A DNA stretch of 64,000 bases from Akebia trifoliata (GCA_017979445.1 CM030714.1:17665892-17729891); one strand, 5' to 3'; positions 46,072 to 58,084 are shown, counted from the first letter of the stretch. A program made the numbers and translations. The notes: generated from the sequence alone by a model not told the origin.

Positions 46072-46263
46072 TTGATAAATATTAGAATTAAAGAGTACAC
46101 TCAAGAAGTGCAAATTGATACTATATTATCCTCAGGGGAATATGAGAGAATTGTAAACTTGCTTGAGAAATTCAACAATATTCCTGCTTGGTCTCATGAT
46201 TATTGCACCAAAATAGATCAAGTCCTAAAGTTGAGGATAGACTTCAAAATCAAAGATTATTAG
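46072..46263 (+). pseudogene. E pre-RT linker remnant
   Basis: The best preserved relic: a 63-codon frame with IKEYTQEVQI, LSSGEYERIVNLLEKFNNI and WSHDY. It aligns with G's GVTLSPDERKGIVDLLRKF and AWSYEDM, with matching spacing. It ends where RT would begin, so this marks the left edge of the RT-integrase deletion. Confidence 0.65.
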
Positions 46264-46696
46264 TCAAGAATGATGTAGATGAAACCATCGATAGAGGTGC
46301 TAAGATCCGCAAGAAAGGATCTATCATGTTTTTCACTCGAGAGAGAAAAGTTCTCATTCGTAAAACAATATGAGATTTTCTTCGAAGTTTGGAAAGGGTC
46401 GAACGAGTCAATGTCAAATACGAAGAACTCAATCACACTCAATTTCGTAGAAGAAGACTGAAGATTTTTCCTTTTTCAAAAGAAGACTTTACTTGACAGA
46501 ATAATCCAGATACCGAGTTCTTGAAACTTAGACCAAGTCAAATAGCAATACACCAAAGGAAGCCTCCTTTGGTCGAACCATTTCCCTGTCTTACCAAAAA
46601 AAAAGATAACTATCTTTAGCCCCTCGCAGCCTCTAAAAAAATCAAATAGCCTATTTCTTTCTAAACCACACCGTCCAACTTCGGGAGGGAAGTTTA

Positions 46697-46775
46697 AGTA
46701 TGAACTACGTTTTGACCTGATCCCAAAAGAAAAAGAAATATTTAGGGTACGTAGGCAACCTGAGAAGTTACTTCA
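46697..46775 (+). other. E conserved tail box
   Basis: GAACTACGTTTTGACCTGAT and GGGTACGTAGGCAACCTGAG. 46264-46696 shows family text with no gene. Confidence 0.6.
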
Positions 46776-46854
46776 GGCTCGGTCACGCAAAAAATGTATT
46801 CTCTTAAGAAAAGTGCCATTCGAAAGGAAAATCCCCTATTGAAAGATTCAAAAG

Positions 46855-48660
46855 AAGAGAATGCCAAACTAAGGGCATTAGAAAAAATAACAGAAAAGAA
46901 AAGAATGCCAAACTAGGGGCATTAGAAAGAAAGAGTCAAAAGAATTTATAGAAAAAATAACAAAAAAAGATAATATTAGACTAGGGGCATTTTGGGAAGT
47001 TGAGATTTTTACCCTTTCTTTCTAAACTATGTCCTAAGCCCATTTATTAAGTCCTCTTGAATGCTAATTAACTCTGTTAAGGTGTAGGGAACCAAGAAAC
47101 TGTCGAGTTGAATATTCAAGATCATCGAGAAAAAAGAGAAGCCCGCTAAGTCGAAAACCCAGAAAAGCGACTTAGGCAAAAATTAGGGCATAACTATAAA
47201 AAAGAAAGCGTGCTAGGTTGAAAACCTGAAAATGCGATCTAGACAAAAATTAAGGCATATTTAAAAAAAATAAAGAAAAAGCCGCTAGGTTGAAAACCTG
47301 AAAAGGCAATCTAAGAAAAAATTAGGACATCATCAAATGAGAGAAAATGTCCCATCAAGAAGAAAAATTCAGAAGGAATCTTGTGCAGAAAATAGGAAAT
47401 GCAGAATCATTCAAGCCACAACATTCAATTTTCAGCCAAGATTTCACATCCGACGAAGACAATGTTGAAGTTGAAAAAAAATCAGAAGTCATCTTGGACA
47501 TTGTAAGATCTTCAAGAGTATGTTTACTTGTTCAAGTGTTTGCTAATAGAAGATGTAGAATCATCAATCACTTTAAAGAAAAGATCTTCTATTATAATAT
47601 TTATCAAGATTTTTTAAGTCCAGCTTAAGCATTTTTCAAAAGAAATTCGAAAGAAAATGATCAATCCCTTATTGCATATATGATAATCTTAAGAGTCTTA
47701 AATTTAAGGGAATGTCAGTTCTTCTATCTGTCATGCATCAGAGTCCATATTTTTCAAGCGTAATCCATTCCATCAGTTTCGTAGTCAAGTTCCAGTTAAA
47801 GTTAACCTTGAAACTAGGGGCATTTTTAAAGTCATTTAATTTCAAAGTTTTGTTCTTAATCACATGATAAAAAAGAAAATCTTACTTAAAAGTTCGATGA
47901 AGTCCAATGATAATTATGAATCCAGATGCATGATAAGCCAATAAAGACCCGATCTTTCAAACTTTAAGCTCTATTTTGAATCATAGAATGAATTAATAGG
48001 ATTTTTTAAGTTCTTATAAATTTAAGCCCGAGAAACATGGCTTAGTGAGTTCGAGTCCGAGAAACTAGACTCCCTTTTTTTAAATCATAGAATGAATTAA
48101 TAGGATTGTTTAAGTTCCTATAAATCTGAGATCGAGAAACGTGACTTAGTAAGTTCAAGTCCGAGAAGCGAGACTCCAATTTTTTTTTGAATCATAGAAT
48201 GAATTAATAAGATTGTTTAAATTTCTATAAATCTAAGCCTGAGAAACGTGGCTTAGTAAGTACGAGTCCAAGAAACGAGACTCCAATTTTTTTTGAATCA
48301 TAGAATGAATTAATAGGATTGTTTAAGTTTTTATAAATCTAAGTCCGAGAAACGTGATTTAGTAAGTTCGAGTTTGAGAAACGAGACTCCAACTTTTTTT
48401 GAATTATAAAATGAATTAACAGGATCGTTTAAGTTCTTGTAAACCTTAGTCCGAGAAGCATGACTCTAATAAGTTCGAGTCCGAGAAACGAGATTCCAAC
48501 TTTTTTAAATCATAGAATGAATTAACAAGATTGTTTAAGTTCCTTAGCCCGAGAAGCGTGGCTACAATTGGCTTGAGTCCAATATATGAGACTCAAACTT
48601 TTTCGAACTCTAAAAAAAAATTTCAAATAGGATTTAATAAAGTTCTTACAATGTTGTGAC
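46855..48660 (+). repeat. E tail hairpin arrays (alpha, beta, gamma/delta)
   Basis: Alpha 46855-46995. Beta 47140-47330 with arms CTAAGTC/GACTTAG-like, CTAGGTT/GATCTAG and CTAGGTT/AATCTAG, the last two paired with G-U wobbles. Gamma/delta 47985-48660 in longer units: delta (ATAGGA/TCCTAT), gamma with TAAGCC/GGCTTA arms (48023-48044), then gamma with GAGTC/GACTC arms. 47335-47984 between them has no gene; a 93-codon frame at 47347 is tail text also present, broken, in A and B. Confidence 0.85.
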
Positions 48661-49041
48661 TCAAATTACCTCATTATTCAACCTCGCCATGATTGCTTTC
48701 GTTGCATAAGCACATTTCAATTTTAAATCATGATTGTCAGTGAGAGAAGATCTCTAGGACCTGATATCTTTTTACTCAGTAAGCATCACATCATTGCACA
48801 CACGTGCATTTTTGCATTAGTCAGGGAGAATTTTCTAAATTTTGAGAATCTAACATCATCAGTGAGAGTTCAAGCTTGAGTACCTGACAAACTTATTCGA
48901 GGAGAGTTTTACCCTCAAGGATCCGAACGTCCCGACGAATTGTTAAATTTGACTGTAAAATGAACTATCACTAACTTTGACATTTGGATATCACATTATC
49001 TATTAAAATAGATTTGCTATCTAGTTTGCTTCAACCCACTA

Positions 49042-49056
49042 CCAAAGGGGGGCATC
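49042..49056 (+). other. E polypurine tract
   Basis: CCAAAGGGGGGCATC directly before the 3' LTR. Confidence 0.7.
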
Positions 49057-50569
49057 TGTAGACACCCCATTTTTGTACTCGCTTGATTAATCAACTCGTC
49101 AACCCAATTGCGATGGTTCCCAATGATAAATGGTTATTCCAATGCTCTGTTTGTTACTAGATATGTTTTAGAAATTCGGGTGAGGTATCTCAGGTAAACA
49201 AAACTGTAGAAATCACGCTACGATAGAAAAATGTACCCCAAAAACATAGAAATCATCATTTTTCAGATAAAAAGAATCTTCACAATAAAACTTACTAAAA
49301 AATGATCAAATTATCAAAATAACCCTAACATCAAAACATCCCTAGAACCTACATTACACTTAAAAAAATCCTTTCAAACACATAAAACAACAATCGAAAT
49401 AAAATAAATCATTTAGCCAATTTTGACAAAATTACGAAAATACCCCTCATAAAGTTCACGACCATTTTGCACAAAATTTTTTATAAATGACACAAACCTA
49501 TATTCTCATTGAATTCCTTATGAAAAATCGATTTCAAAACATCCTGGAACATTAAAAAATGACTCAAAAGGCAAAAAGTCATATCCTAGGCAAAACGATA
49601 ATTTTACAATTTAATAATTAAAATTTCTAAAATTAATAATTAAAACATTAATTAATTTAAAGTGAAATCCTAATTAAATTTAAATTTTTTTTAAGTCAAG
49701 TCAATTAAGTAAGACTTAAGTCAAAATCCTAAAATCTAGTTAATCAAGTGAGACTAAAGTCAAAATCCTAAAGTCTAGTCAATTAAGTGAGACTTAAGAC
49801 AAAACCCTAAATTCTAGTCAATCAAGTGAGACTTAATTCAAAACCCTAATTAGTCTAACAAGACCAAAGTCAAATCCTAACCCTAATAGAATTCTAATTA
49901 AACTCTAAAACTATCTAAAAGAAACATAATCAAACTCTAACTATATTTAAAAAGCTCTTAAAAAAATTATAAATAGGGGTCTCCATACCTTAATCTCGTA
50001 GGTCAAAATAAACCCTAAGAAAAGTAGGTCAAAAAGCTTCCCTAGCTTCCTCCAAACCCTAATTTTGAAGCCCTAACTCCTTACCTAATATCCATACCCC
50101 AATTTTAGCTCAAAAAATACCTAGAAACCCTTCAAAAACACCCAAAAATCCATAAAAAAATTAGAAAGATTCGGATCTAAGAAGGAGGTACTTCGTCTTG
50201 GATCTTTGAAGCAAATCTGGTGACAGAACGAAGTAAGGAATATTAATCAAGGGGATCTCTCCACCAGTTCTGAGGGAACCACCGTTGCGATCATCAAGGT
50301 AAATATTTTTTATTTTTTATTTAGGTCTTTTTAGCAATGTAGTCTTCTTGGGAAATAGTAGAGACCGGCGTTTGCCGAGCGGGGTTGGTGCCTAACACCT
50401 TCCAACCTCGTAACTTGATCCCCGGACTTAGTTTTTTTTTTTGTAGATTAGTTATTTTATCCTTTTAGAGTTGATGTTCGGTTCCTAGACTGTAATAACT
50501 AGGTGACGACTCCTAAATCTCAAAAGTCAAAAATGGATCCGTGCACCCCGCGGATCGAGGGCACTTTCA
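49057..50569 (+). mobile_element. E 3' LTR
   Basis: 1513 bp, TG...CA, TATA at 49968; followed by GGTAG at 50570-50574. Confidence 0.92.
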
Positions 50570-50940
50570 GGTAGGTGTCACCACCGAAGTTGATCAACTC
50601 GTCCCACCCCATTCGATGAAGCATATCAAACATGCCATATTTGAGGGTAATAGATTCTTGATCATTGAGTTTGCATATAACGATACGCTTCTTGAAGGCG
50701 GTACAATGGGAGACATAACTGACATGCTCCATGGGTAAGCCTCGAATCTTCGTCAAGTGATTGCGAAGATGAAGGCGAAGAAAGAGAATGGAGAGAAGAG
50801 AAACTCGTAGGCTTGATTTTCTTGGCCCGTGACGAGCGCTGAGGAGGCGGATTTGACGGATTGGTAACCTTTTTGGCCATCAAAATGACCACTAGGGTGA
50901 TAGGAAAAAGGGCAAGTAGAAACAACATTAGGAACATGAT
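50570..50940 (-). pseudogene. Sirevirus env-like frame, N-terminal part
   Basis: Minus strand. A possible start is the ATG near 50880 (MAKKVTNPSNPPPQRSSRAK), giving a basic, Ser/Pro-rich N-terminus. An upstream in-frame ATG (50937) would add a hydrophobic stretch, LMLFLLALFPITLVVIL. The frame then changes near 50750 to one with MEHVSYVSHCTAFKKR and FDMLHRMGWDELINFGGDTY. E interrupts it at 50570. It lies downstream of pol in H. Confidence 0.55.
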
Positions 50941-51555
50941 GTTGGGAAACGAAGAAGACGTAAGAATGGAAGGAGATTAGAGAGAAATTAACCTAATGGG
51001 AGAGAGAGATCAAGGGAGAAAATATGAAGGAAGAAGGAGAGGAAAATAAAGGAAACAATGAGAAGAAAACCCAAATTTTCACTCTTTTAAAGTTACTGCC
51101 GATCCCACCGGTAGAGAAAAAAATTGTAGAAATTTTTTTGAGTTCCCCATGGTATTTACTTAGAGAAAAACGTATGGTACTCCGCCAATGCTCTTTCGAT
51201 AAGGCTCGAAGAATTTTGACAAAATGTGCTTATACATGAGTTCTTCAAAAATTGATAAGAAAGAAAATTCGCAAAAATTGGTCAATGAAGGGGACAATGG
51301 CGCAAGAATTAACTTATTATTGGTCTAGGAACTCAAATTTACCAGTTTTCATACGTTTTAAAAGGTTCAAGTGACGTGATTTTCTCTCCGACAAGGCCCC
51401 CGAAAGTATGTGTTTAAACAAAGAGGTCAAAACCTCGGATATAACTAATATGCCAAAAAATGAGTCAAAGGAATCAAATGTGCCTATAGTGGGCGAAAAT
51501 CCAAAACTTAGGATTTTCGATCGTGCTACCGAGCACTTAGCCAAAATCTCAAACC
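50941..51555 (-). other. Sirevirus region between pol and env-like frame
   Basis: Shows no clear gene. A palindrome-like CTACCGGTGGGATCGGCAG sits at about 51094-51112 (minus). An 85-codon frame at 51317-51574 has no recognised domain. Confidence 0.4.
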
Positions 51556-51847
51556 GGGGGCTCACATGGAGCATATCCCAATGGAGTTTCGAAGGTATTC
51601 AAACTGCATTAAATCCAAAGGTTTTGTGAGAATATAGGCAAGTTGACTCTTGATCGGATCTTTAATAAGCTTACAAATGAAGTGATGGCGAATCTTGAAC
51701 TGGGGGCTCACATGGAGCATACCGTAATGGAGTTTCGAAGGTGTTCAAATCGTATTGAATCCAAAGGTTTTGTGAGAATATTGACTAGTGGACTCTTGGT
51801 CGAAACATATTCGAGAGAGATAACGTGGTCTTCAACAAACTCATGAA
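51556..51847. repeat. 146-bp tandem duplication at the end of Sirevirus pol
   Basis: Two copies starting at GGGGGCTCACATGGAGCAT (51556 and 51702). Both contain TGGAGTTTCGAAGGT and CCAAAGGTTTTGTGAGAATAT. The right copy is the coding pol end, the left a diverged duplicate beyond the stop. Confidence 0.85.
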
Positions 51848-53134
51848 TGAAGTGATGGCGAATGTTGATATGCTTTGTTCGAGAGTGTTGGACAGGGTTC
51901 CGTGAGATATTGATGGCGTTAGTACTATCACAAAATAAGCTCATCATGTCTTGAGATAACCCATAGTCAAAAAGCATTTGCTTCATCCATAGGAGTTGTG
52001 CACAACAACTTCCGGCCACAATGTACTCGGCCTCAGCGGTGGACAATGAAATGAAATTTTGTTGTTTTCTTTCCTAATCAACAAGATAGTTTCCAATATA
52101 GAAACAACTGCCACTAGTGGATTTCTGGTCATCAACGTTTCCAGCCCAATTGGCATCGAAGTATAGAGAATAATAGAAGATGAATCAAAGGGATACCAGA
52201 GACCATACCCGAAGGTGCCAGACACATAGTGAATGATCCATTTGACAGCTGTTAAATGCGATTCCTTGGTATCGACTTGAAAACGGGCACATGCTCCAAC
52301 AGAATATGAGATATCCGGTTGATTGGCTGTCAAGTAGAGGAGGCTTCCAATCATACTCTTATAGAGATGCTGATCATACTTTTTCCAGATAGATCTTTAG
52401 AAAGTTTAGAAAATTTATGTGTAGTGCTCATTGGGGTGTGGTGAGTTCGTTTAGCCTGAAGACCAAACCAATCTACCAATTCGCACATGCTCATTTCAAA
52501 TTAAGATTGCATTAAGTGGGCAAACTTGTGAGCTATTTTTTCATTGGGGGAGTCGAACACGATGTCATCCACATAGATCTGGGCAATAAGGGTATGACCC
52601 TTGACCTTTTGAACAAATAGTGTTTGATCAACATTACCCTTTGTATAATTATGGTTGATTAAGAATTGAGTCAACCATTCATACCAAGCACAAGGGGCTT
52701 GTTTAAGGCCGTAGGTGCCTTTTTAAGTCTAAATACTTTGTGAGGATATTTAGGGTGAATGAAATCCTTGGGTTGTTCAACATATACTTCCTCATCTAAG
52801 ATGTCATTCAGAAACACACTATTGATATCCATCTAAAATAATTTAAATTTCATGAAACATACTATGGACATCAAAATCTGAATCGATTCAAATTTGGTAA
52901 CAGGAACAAATATTTCATCAAAATCAACACCCTCAATTTGAGAGTATTCTTGAACTACAAGACGAGCTTTGTTTCGAACAACATTGCTAAGTTCATTAGA
53001 CTTATTCTTGTATATCCATTTGATTCTGATGACATTCTTGTCAGATGGCCTTGGTACTAAGTACCAGACCTAATTCCAAGTAAACTGAAGAAGTTCCTCT
53101 TGCATGGCATGAAGCCAATATTCATCAGTGAGGG
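51708..53134 (-). pseudogene. pol: Sirevirus pol: RT and RNase H part
   Basis: Ty1/copia reverse transcriptase and RNase H on the minus strand. In order: a start near 53030 (NVIRIKWIYKNKSNE), EEVYVEQPKDF near 52770-52800, the catalytic YVDD at 52564-52575, IGSLLYLTANQPDISY near 52290-52340, then RNase H with STAEAEYIVAGSCCAQL near 52000-52045 and RHHFI near 51840-51850. Stops and frameshifts occur (for example near 52490 and 52060). It stops at 51708. The N-terminal gag, protease and integrase are not in the window because G interrupts at 53134. Confidence 0.88.
53130..53134. repeat. Expected target duplication of G, left copy (gaggg)
   Basis: GAGGG precedes TGTAAACACC; the partner would be beyond the window. 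Confidence 0.4.
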
Positions 53135-54837
53135 TGTAAACACCCCATTTTTGCACTCGTCTGATTAATCAACTCGTCAACTCGATCGCAATGATTCCCA
53201 ATGATGGATGTGTATTCTGTTGCTTTATTTTGTTACCAAATGTGTTTCAGAAATCCGGATGAGGTATCTCGAATTGACAAAACATTAGAAATCACGCTAC
53301 GTTAGGAAAATACGATCCCAGAAACATAGAAATCATCATCTTGCAGACCAAAAAGAAGCTTCACGATAAAAATCACTAAAAATTGACCAAATTGCCAAAA
53401 TACCCCTAATATCAGAGCAACCCTAGAGCCTACATTACGCTTAGAAAAACTCTTTCGATCACATAAAATAACAAATCGAAACCAAATAAATCATTTCACC
53501 AATTTTAACAGAATTCGACAAAATTACGAAAATGCCCCTCATAAAGTTCACGACCATTTCACACAAAAAATTCATAAATAAAACAAACCAATGTTTCCAT
53601 TGAATTCCTTACGAAAAATCGATTCTAAAACATCCTAGAACATTAAAAATCGACTTGAAATGTGAAAAGTCCTCTCCGGGGGCAAAATGGTAATTTTACA
53701 ATTTTCATAATTAAAAATTTTGAAATTAATAAATAAAATATTAAATAATTAAAGTGAAACATTGATGAAATTAATTTAAAATTTTGAATTAAAAAATCGA
53801 TCAATCGGGCTTTCAAGTAAAATTATTGAGGGTTCGTGAGATATTTCTTTAAGGACCCCTCCATTTGGGGGTCCAAAGAATTAAAGATATTTTAGAGGGG
53901 GGTTCTCCAAAAATTTAAAGTCAATCAAGCAAGACTAAGGTCAAGGTATTAAAGTCAATCAAGTGAGACTAAAGTCAATCAATTAAGACTAAAGTCAAAA
54001 TATTAAAAGTCAATCAAATAAGACCAAAAGTCAAAATAATAATAGAGTTCTAATTAAAAAATAACTCTATCTAATAGAGTTCTAACTAAAAAATAATTCT
54101 ACCTAAAACAATTCTAATTAAAACACAATTCTACCTAAAACAAGTCTAACAAAAACACAACTCTAATTAAAAGAACTCTAATTAAACACTAACTCTATCA
54201 AAATCAACCCCTAAAAAAAATCTATAAATAGAGGTGCTCACACCCTATTTTCGTATCAAATCATAAACCCTAAGAGAAGTAGGTCTAAAAGCCCCCCTAG
54301 CCTCCCATAAACCCTAGTTTTGGAGCCCCAACTCCTTACCTAACATCCCTCCTTCGATTTTAGCTTAAGAAACGCCTAAAAACCTTCTAAAAACATCCCA
54401 AAATTCGCAACAAACTTGAAGAGTTCAGATCCAAAAATAAGGAGATACCTTGCCTGGAAGATCCGAAATCAAATCCTAAAACAGAACGAAGCAAGGGAGT
54501 ACAGTACAAGGAGCTATTTTTGTCAGATCTGAGGGAAAAAAGTCCTTGCTATCGGAAAGGTATAAAATTTTTTTATTTATTTTTATCTAGGTTTTTAGCA
54601 ATGTAATTTATTTGGGAAGTTAGTAGTAGAGACCGGCTTTGGCCGGGCGGGGTTGGTGCCTAACACCTTCCAACCTCGTAACATGATCCCCGAATTCAAT
54701 TTTTTTTTGTTCTAGAAGTTATTTTTATCCGTTTAGAGTCATTGATCGGTTCCTAGACCGTAATAACTAGGTGGCTACTCCCAAACCTCAAGGGTCAAAA
54801 GCGGATCCGCGCACCCCGCGGATCGAGGGCGTTTTCA
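53135..54837 (+). mobile_element. G 5' LTR
   Basis: 1703 bp. Starts TGTAAACACC, TATAAATAG at 54223. The end hairpin GATCCGCG/CGCGGATC at about 54804-54824 is perfect. Ends TTTTCA. Confidence 0.92.
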
Positions 54838-54838
54838 G

Positions 54839-54856
54839 TGGCGACTCCACTGGAGA
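54839..54856 (+). other. G primer-binding site
   Basis: TGGCGACTCCACTGGAGA, one change from A's PBS. Confidence 0.8.
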
Positions 54857-55551
54857 CTATTGAGGATCAGACTTGAAAAGCCCCAAGTATGGGAGTATTG
54901 CTAAGATTACCTAGAATGTTTTAGTTATTCTGTTCGTTTATTTGTTTATTTATTAGCTTATTGGCATCTTTGATTTTTTATTCGATTATTGAGTATGCGC
55001 TTGGACTTTGAATGTTTGATATTTTGGCATATTATTATCTTTGTGGTTCAATTGAGGGTTGTTTAAGGTGACCCTAAATAATGCAAAATTTTAAAAGTTG
55101 ATGTTATTAAGAATGTATTAATGGTTATTAGAGTAGGGAGATCGTCGTTTTTTTTTTCAATTAGGCATACGTTGATCTATTCTTGGACGTTTTTTTTGAA
55201 AGGGAGAACGACTTTTGATTTAATTTTATTTGTAGGTGTGTGGTCGATCTTTTGGTTGATAGTTTTTTTTTTTTTAATTTTTTTTTTCTTTTATGATCGG
55301 TTTGTTTTGATGAGAGTGCTGTCCGTTGAGAGCAAGCAAGAAACAAATAGTAAAAAAAAAAGAAAAAAAATTAAGTTTCTGTCAACAGTGCTGGTGCGCG
55401 TGGTGTGCCATAAATAAATCGCTGCTTTTTCGTGTACACCACCAATACATGATGGTGTGTTGGTGTGCCAAGAATAAAAACCAGTTTTTTTTTTCTTTCT
55501 ATCTTCTTCTCCAATGGAAGAAGACAGAAAATGATGACAGAGAGATGATAC

Positions 55552-55552
55552 A

Positions 55553-55585
<33 letters not shown>
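55552..55585 (+). repeat. (CT)n microsatellite
   Basis: CT repeat with one TTT interruption in the G leader. Confidence 0.85.
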
Positions 55586-56037
55586 ACTCAGTCACATAGG
55601 AAGTTTGTTTGTAAATCGAATATCCCCATTCCCATCGTTCAACAGAAATGTATCGGTTTAAGCTCCCAGTTCGAATGGTTTAGGACCATTAGCATTCGAA
55701 TAAGATTTCGGTTTCCTGCTGATGTAAGGATACATAGATTGGAATCATCGATTTTTTTGAAAATCGACTCGATCTTGAATGAATTCACGGAAGGCTGTTA
55801 TCATCTTCGCTTGTCGAAGAAAATGCTAGAAGTTGCTGGTTCTGATTGATGGGAAACCCGTGATTCGAAGTGGGAGATGGGACCTCAATCGAAAGAAATT
55901 TAAAAAAAAAAAAAAGAAAGAAACTAAATCTGTTTTTTTTTTTATAAAAAAACTGATTCAACCGAATTTTATGTGGATTCAAATCTCATACGTTGTTGCT
56001 GGTTTTGGTCTATCTTGTTGGCTGTTTATATTCTTCA

Positions 56038-56134
56038 ACTCTCATTTATCAGATTGGTATTGTGAATGTGATCCCAACTGTAGAAACTCTCATATATCAG
56101 ATCGGTACTGTGAATGTGAACCCAACTGTAGAAG
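56038..56134 (+). repeat. 48-bp tandem duplication in G leader
   Basis: Two copies of a unit containing CTCAT(T/A)TATCAGAT(T/C)GGTA and CCCAACTGTAGAA. Confidence 0.85.
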
Positions 56135-57080
56135 CGTTGAATTTCTGTTTTTTTTAGTTTCTTTTAAACAGTGCATCGGAGAGGTGTAGGAAACCTATTG
56201 GATTTGAACTTTCGTTTTTTTGTTTAGAATTCCAGGGAATATCGATTTGTGATTGAGATTGAATGAGAGATTTTCCTTGTTTTTGATTTAACAACACCAA
56301 ACAATTTAATCGTTGGTTTCGGACCTTTTTCGATTTTTCATGTTTATTTTTAAAATTTTTGGAGGTCAAAACCGATGGATCAGACGGGAATTCACGACTA
56401 AATAAGCACATTTTCATGGAATGTTTGCTTAATTTAACTGATGAAGAATGTGGTTGTTTAGTTTATCTCAAGCTTTTATTAGCACATCAATATTCATTTG
56501 TAACACACCAATCCATATGTGGGCAATTATTTATTTTTTCTAAAGGATTGATATGTTATAAATTAATAATGGGTTGCTAATACACCTCAATGTTGTTCTA
56601 ATTGTTGGCGACCCTCTTTGCGGCTGAATGATTTGTTATTTTGACACACCAATTGTTCTAATGACACCTTAATGATTTACGTGGAAATTTGGGTGACACT
56701 AGTAAAAGATGTTTTGTCAACAATGATCCATTTGTTGGCTAAATTTTTATTGGGATTTTGTTTTTGATTTAAAAAAAAAAATGGATATTTGATTTTAAAA
56801 TCTCCATCCTAACGAATATCCAGTCATCCTCAATGCAATATGTTTTGAAATTCTGAATTATTTTGGGCCATCCGAAATAAACCTTAATTGATACATAAGA
56901 AAATAATTCTTGCTTCTAACATTGGTATGCATAATGTGCTTATGTGATTGGAATGATGTTGATCTTGATTAAATGTTCATGTGATTCGAATGGTGTTGAT
57001 CATTGATTAAATATTCATATGATTCGAATGGTGTTTGATTTGATAGAATATTCATGCGATTCGTGATTGGGTTTAATTGG

Positions 57081-57875
57081 ACCATGGGCCCATTTGTTTG
57101 AAAAAGGCCCCGGGCACACCCCACCCTGCTTTGCACACACCACATGCACGTTTACTGTTTTACTCACATACACATCCCATATAGCCAACGTGGCACTAGT
57201 GCATGACCTGGTCTCCTCGGAGATGCGACGTCATTCATGAAAACCATAACTCCAGTCACGTACCTTAGGGTATATCGAACTGGGACATCAATACCGTCTG
57301 ATCAGATGATTCTGAGAAGTATATTGATGCACCAAGGCTGGAGCGACCTGAGCCTTTGACCTATTGTAAGCCACACAGTCACATGTCCCGATTGCCAACG
57401 TAGTACTAGTACGTGGTCGGTCCCCTCTCGTGGATGCCAAACCATTTATGAAAGCTACAACTCTTGACTCGTACCCATAGGTATAAAAGATAATCTAAGT
57501 ATATCAATTGCACTTCTTGGTCAAAATCGGTGCCTAAGCAAGATCTTGCCCCGCTGTACCCTACTGTACGAGGGGGATAGACTACGTCTATTCTAGACGA
57601 GAGGTATTTAAGTGGGCCCTTGCTCAGCATTGTGCGCCACCTCTCAACTGGAGATCAAACTGGCTGTTTTTGGCTTCAGAGAAGTGAATTGAGGTTTTAG
57701 ATTATCACCTATACGGTATATCAAACCAAGTCACCACGTATCGAAAGGTATATAGGTGTGCTTGGGCAAGGGTGGCCAGATAAAAATGCATTGCACGTAG
57801 TAAGCTTAGAGTCTAGAAACCTTCCCAGTAGGTCACGACTCGAACTTATCGTGGGTGTTCCCGGGTTGTTTATTG
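57081..57875 (+). other. G copy of the conserved leader module
   Basis: Same module as in A, B, C and E, starting at GGCCCATTTGTTTGAAAAAGG and ending at CCCGGGTTGTT. Downstream G continues into ORF1, which the other elements lack. Confidence 0.8.
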
Positions 57876-58084
57876 AATGAATGCCTGTGTTGATGAATGT
57901 ATGTGAGTGATGTGAATGGTGAGATCAAGTGTATGATTGTCCTCAAGGATCAAAATTTATTTTTGAAAATTAAAATGGGTGCACCGACCCAATAAAGAAC
58001 CCATTCTTTTACAATAATGACCCATCCATCCCGATCCAACAATCATGGTGGACCGAGCCATTTAAATCAAAATGGAAATCAAAT

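Larger units (their letters stand above)
41900..50569 (+). mobile_element. Element E: gag-less, non-autonomous Ty3/gypsy
   Basis: 8.7 kb with LTRs 41900-43382 and 49057-50569 and a perfect GGTAG duplication. It is shorter than the others because gag is deleted and the leader lacks large arrays. It has the leader module, pre-RT remnant, box and hairpin tail. The 5' LTR ends TA where CA is expected, a single transition. Confidence 0.92.
1449..53134 (-). mobile_element. Element H: Sirevirus-type Ty1/copia, host of the nest
   Basis: Minus-strand fragments in the right order for a Sirevirus: pol RT/RNase H (53134-51708), env-like frame (50940-50570, 41899-41124, 3920-3787), purine tract (about 3284-3252) and LTR (3218-1449). 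The gaps are exactly the gypsy insertions E and B, flagged by target duplications. The 5' half of H must lie beyond G, outside the window. The RNase H text, with NPVQHSRTKHI followed by RHHFI, is characteristic of the SIRE/Maximus group. Confidence 0.7.
54857..57080 (+). other. G leader, non-coding
   Basis: Conserved post-PBS block to about 54912, then T-rich sequence (55140-55300), a (CT)n run at 55552-55585 and further AT-rich leader. Overlapping short frames near 55121-55661 and 55833-56189 are rich in Phe, Lys or Ser from homopolymers and are not supported as genes. Confidence 0.6.

Noticed and set aside
55121..56189. Phe/Lys/Ser-rich frames in the G leader
   Set aside because: Generated by poly-T, poly-A and CT runs; they overlap on both strands and show no domain.
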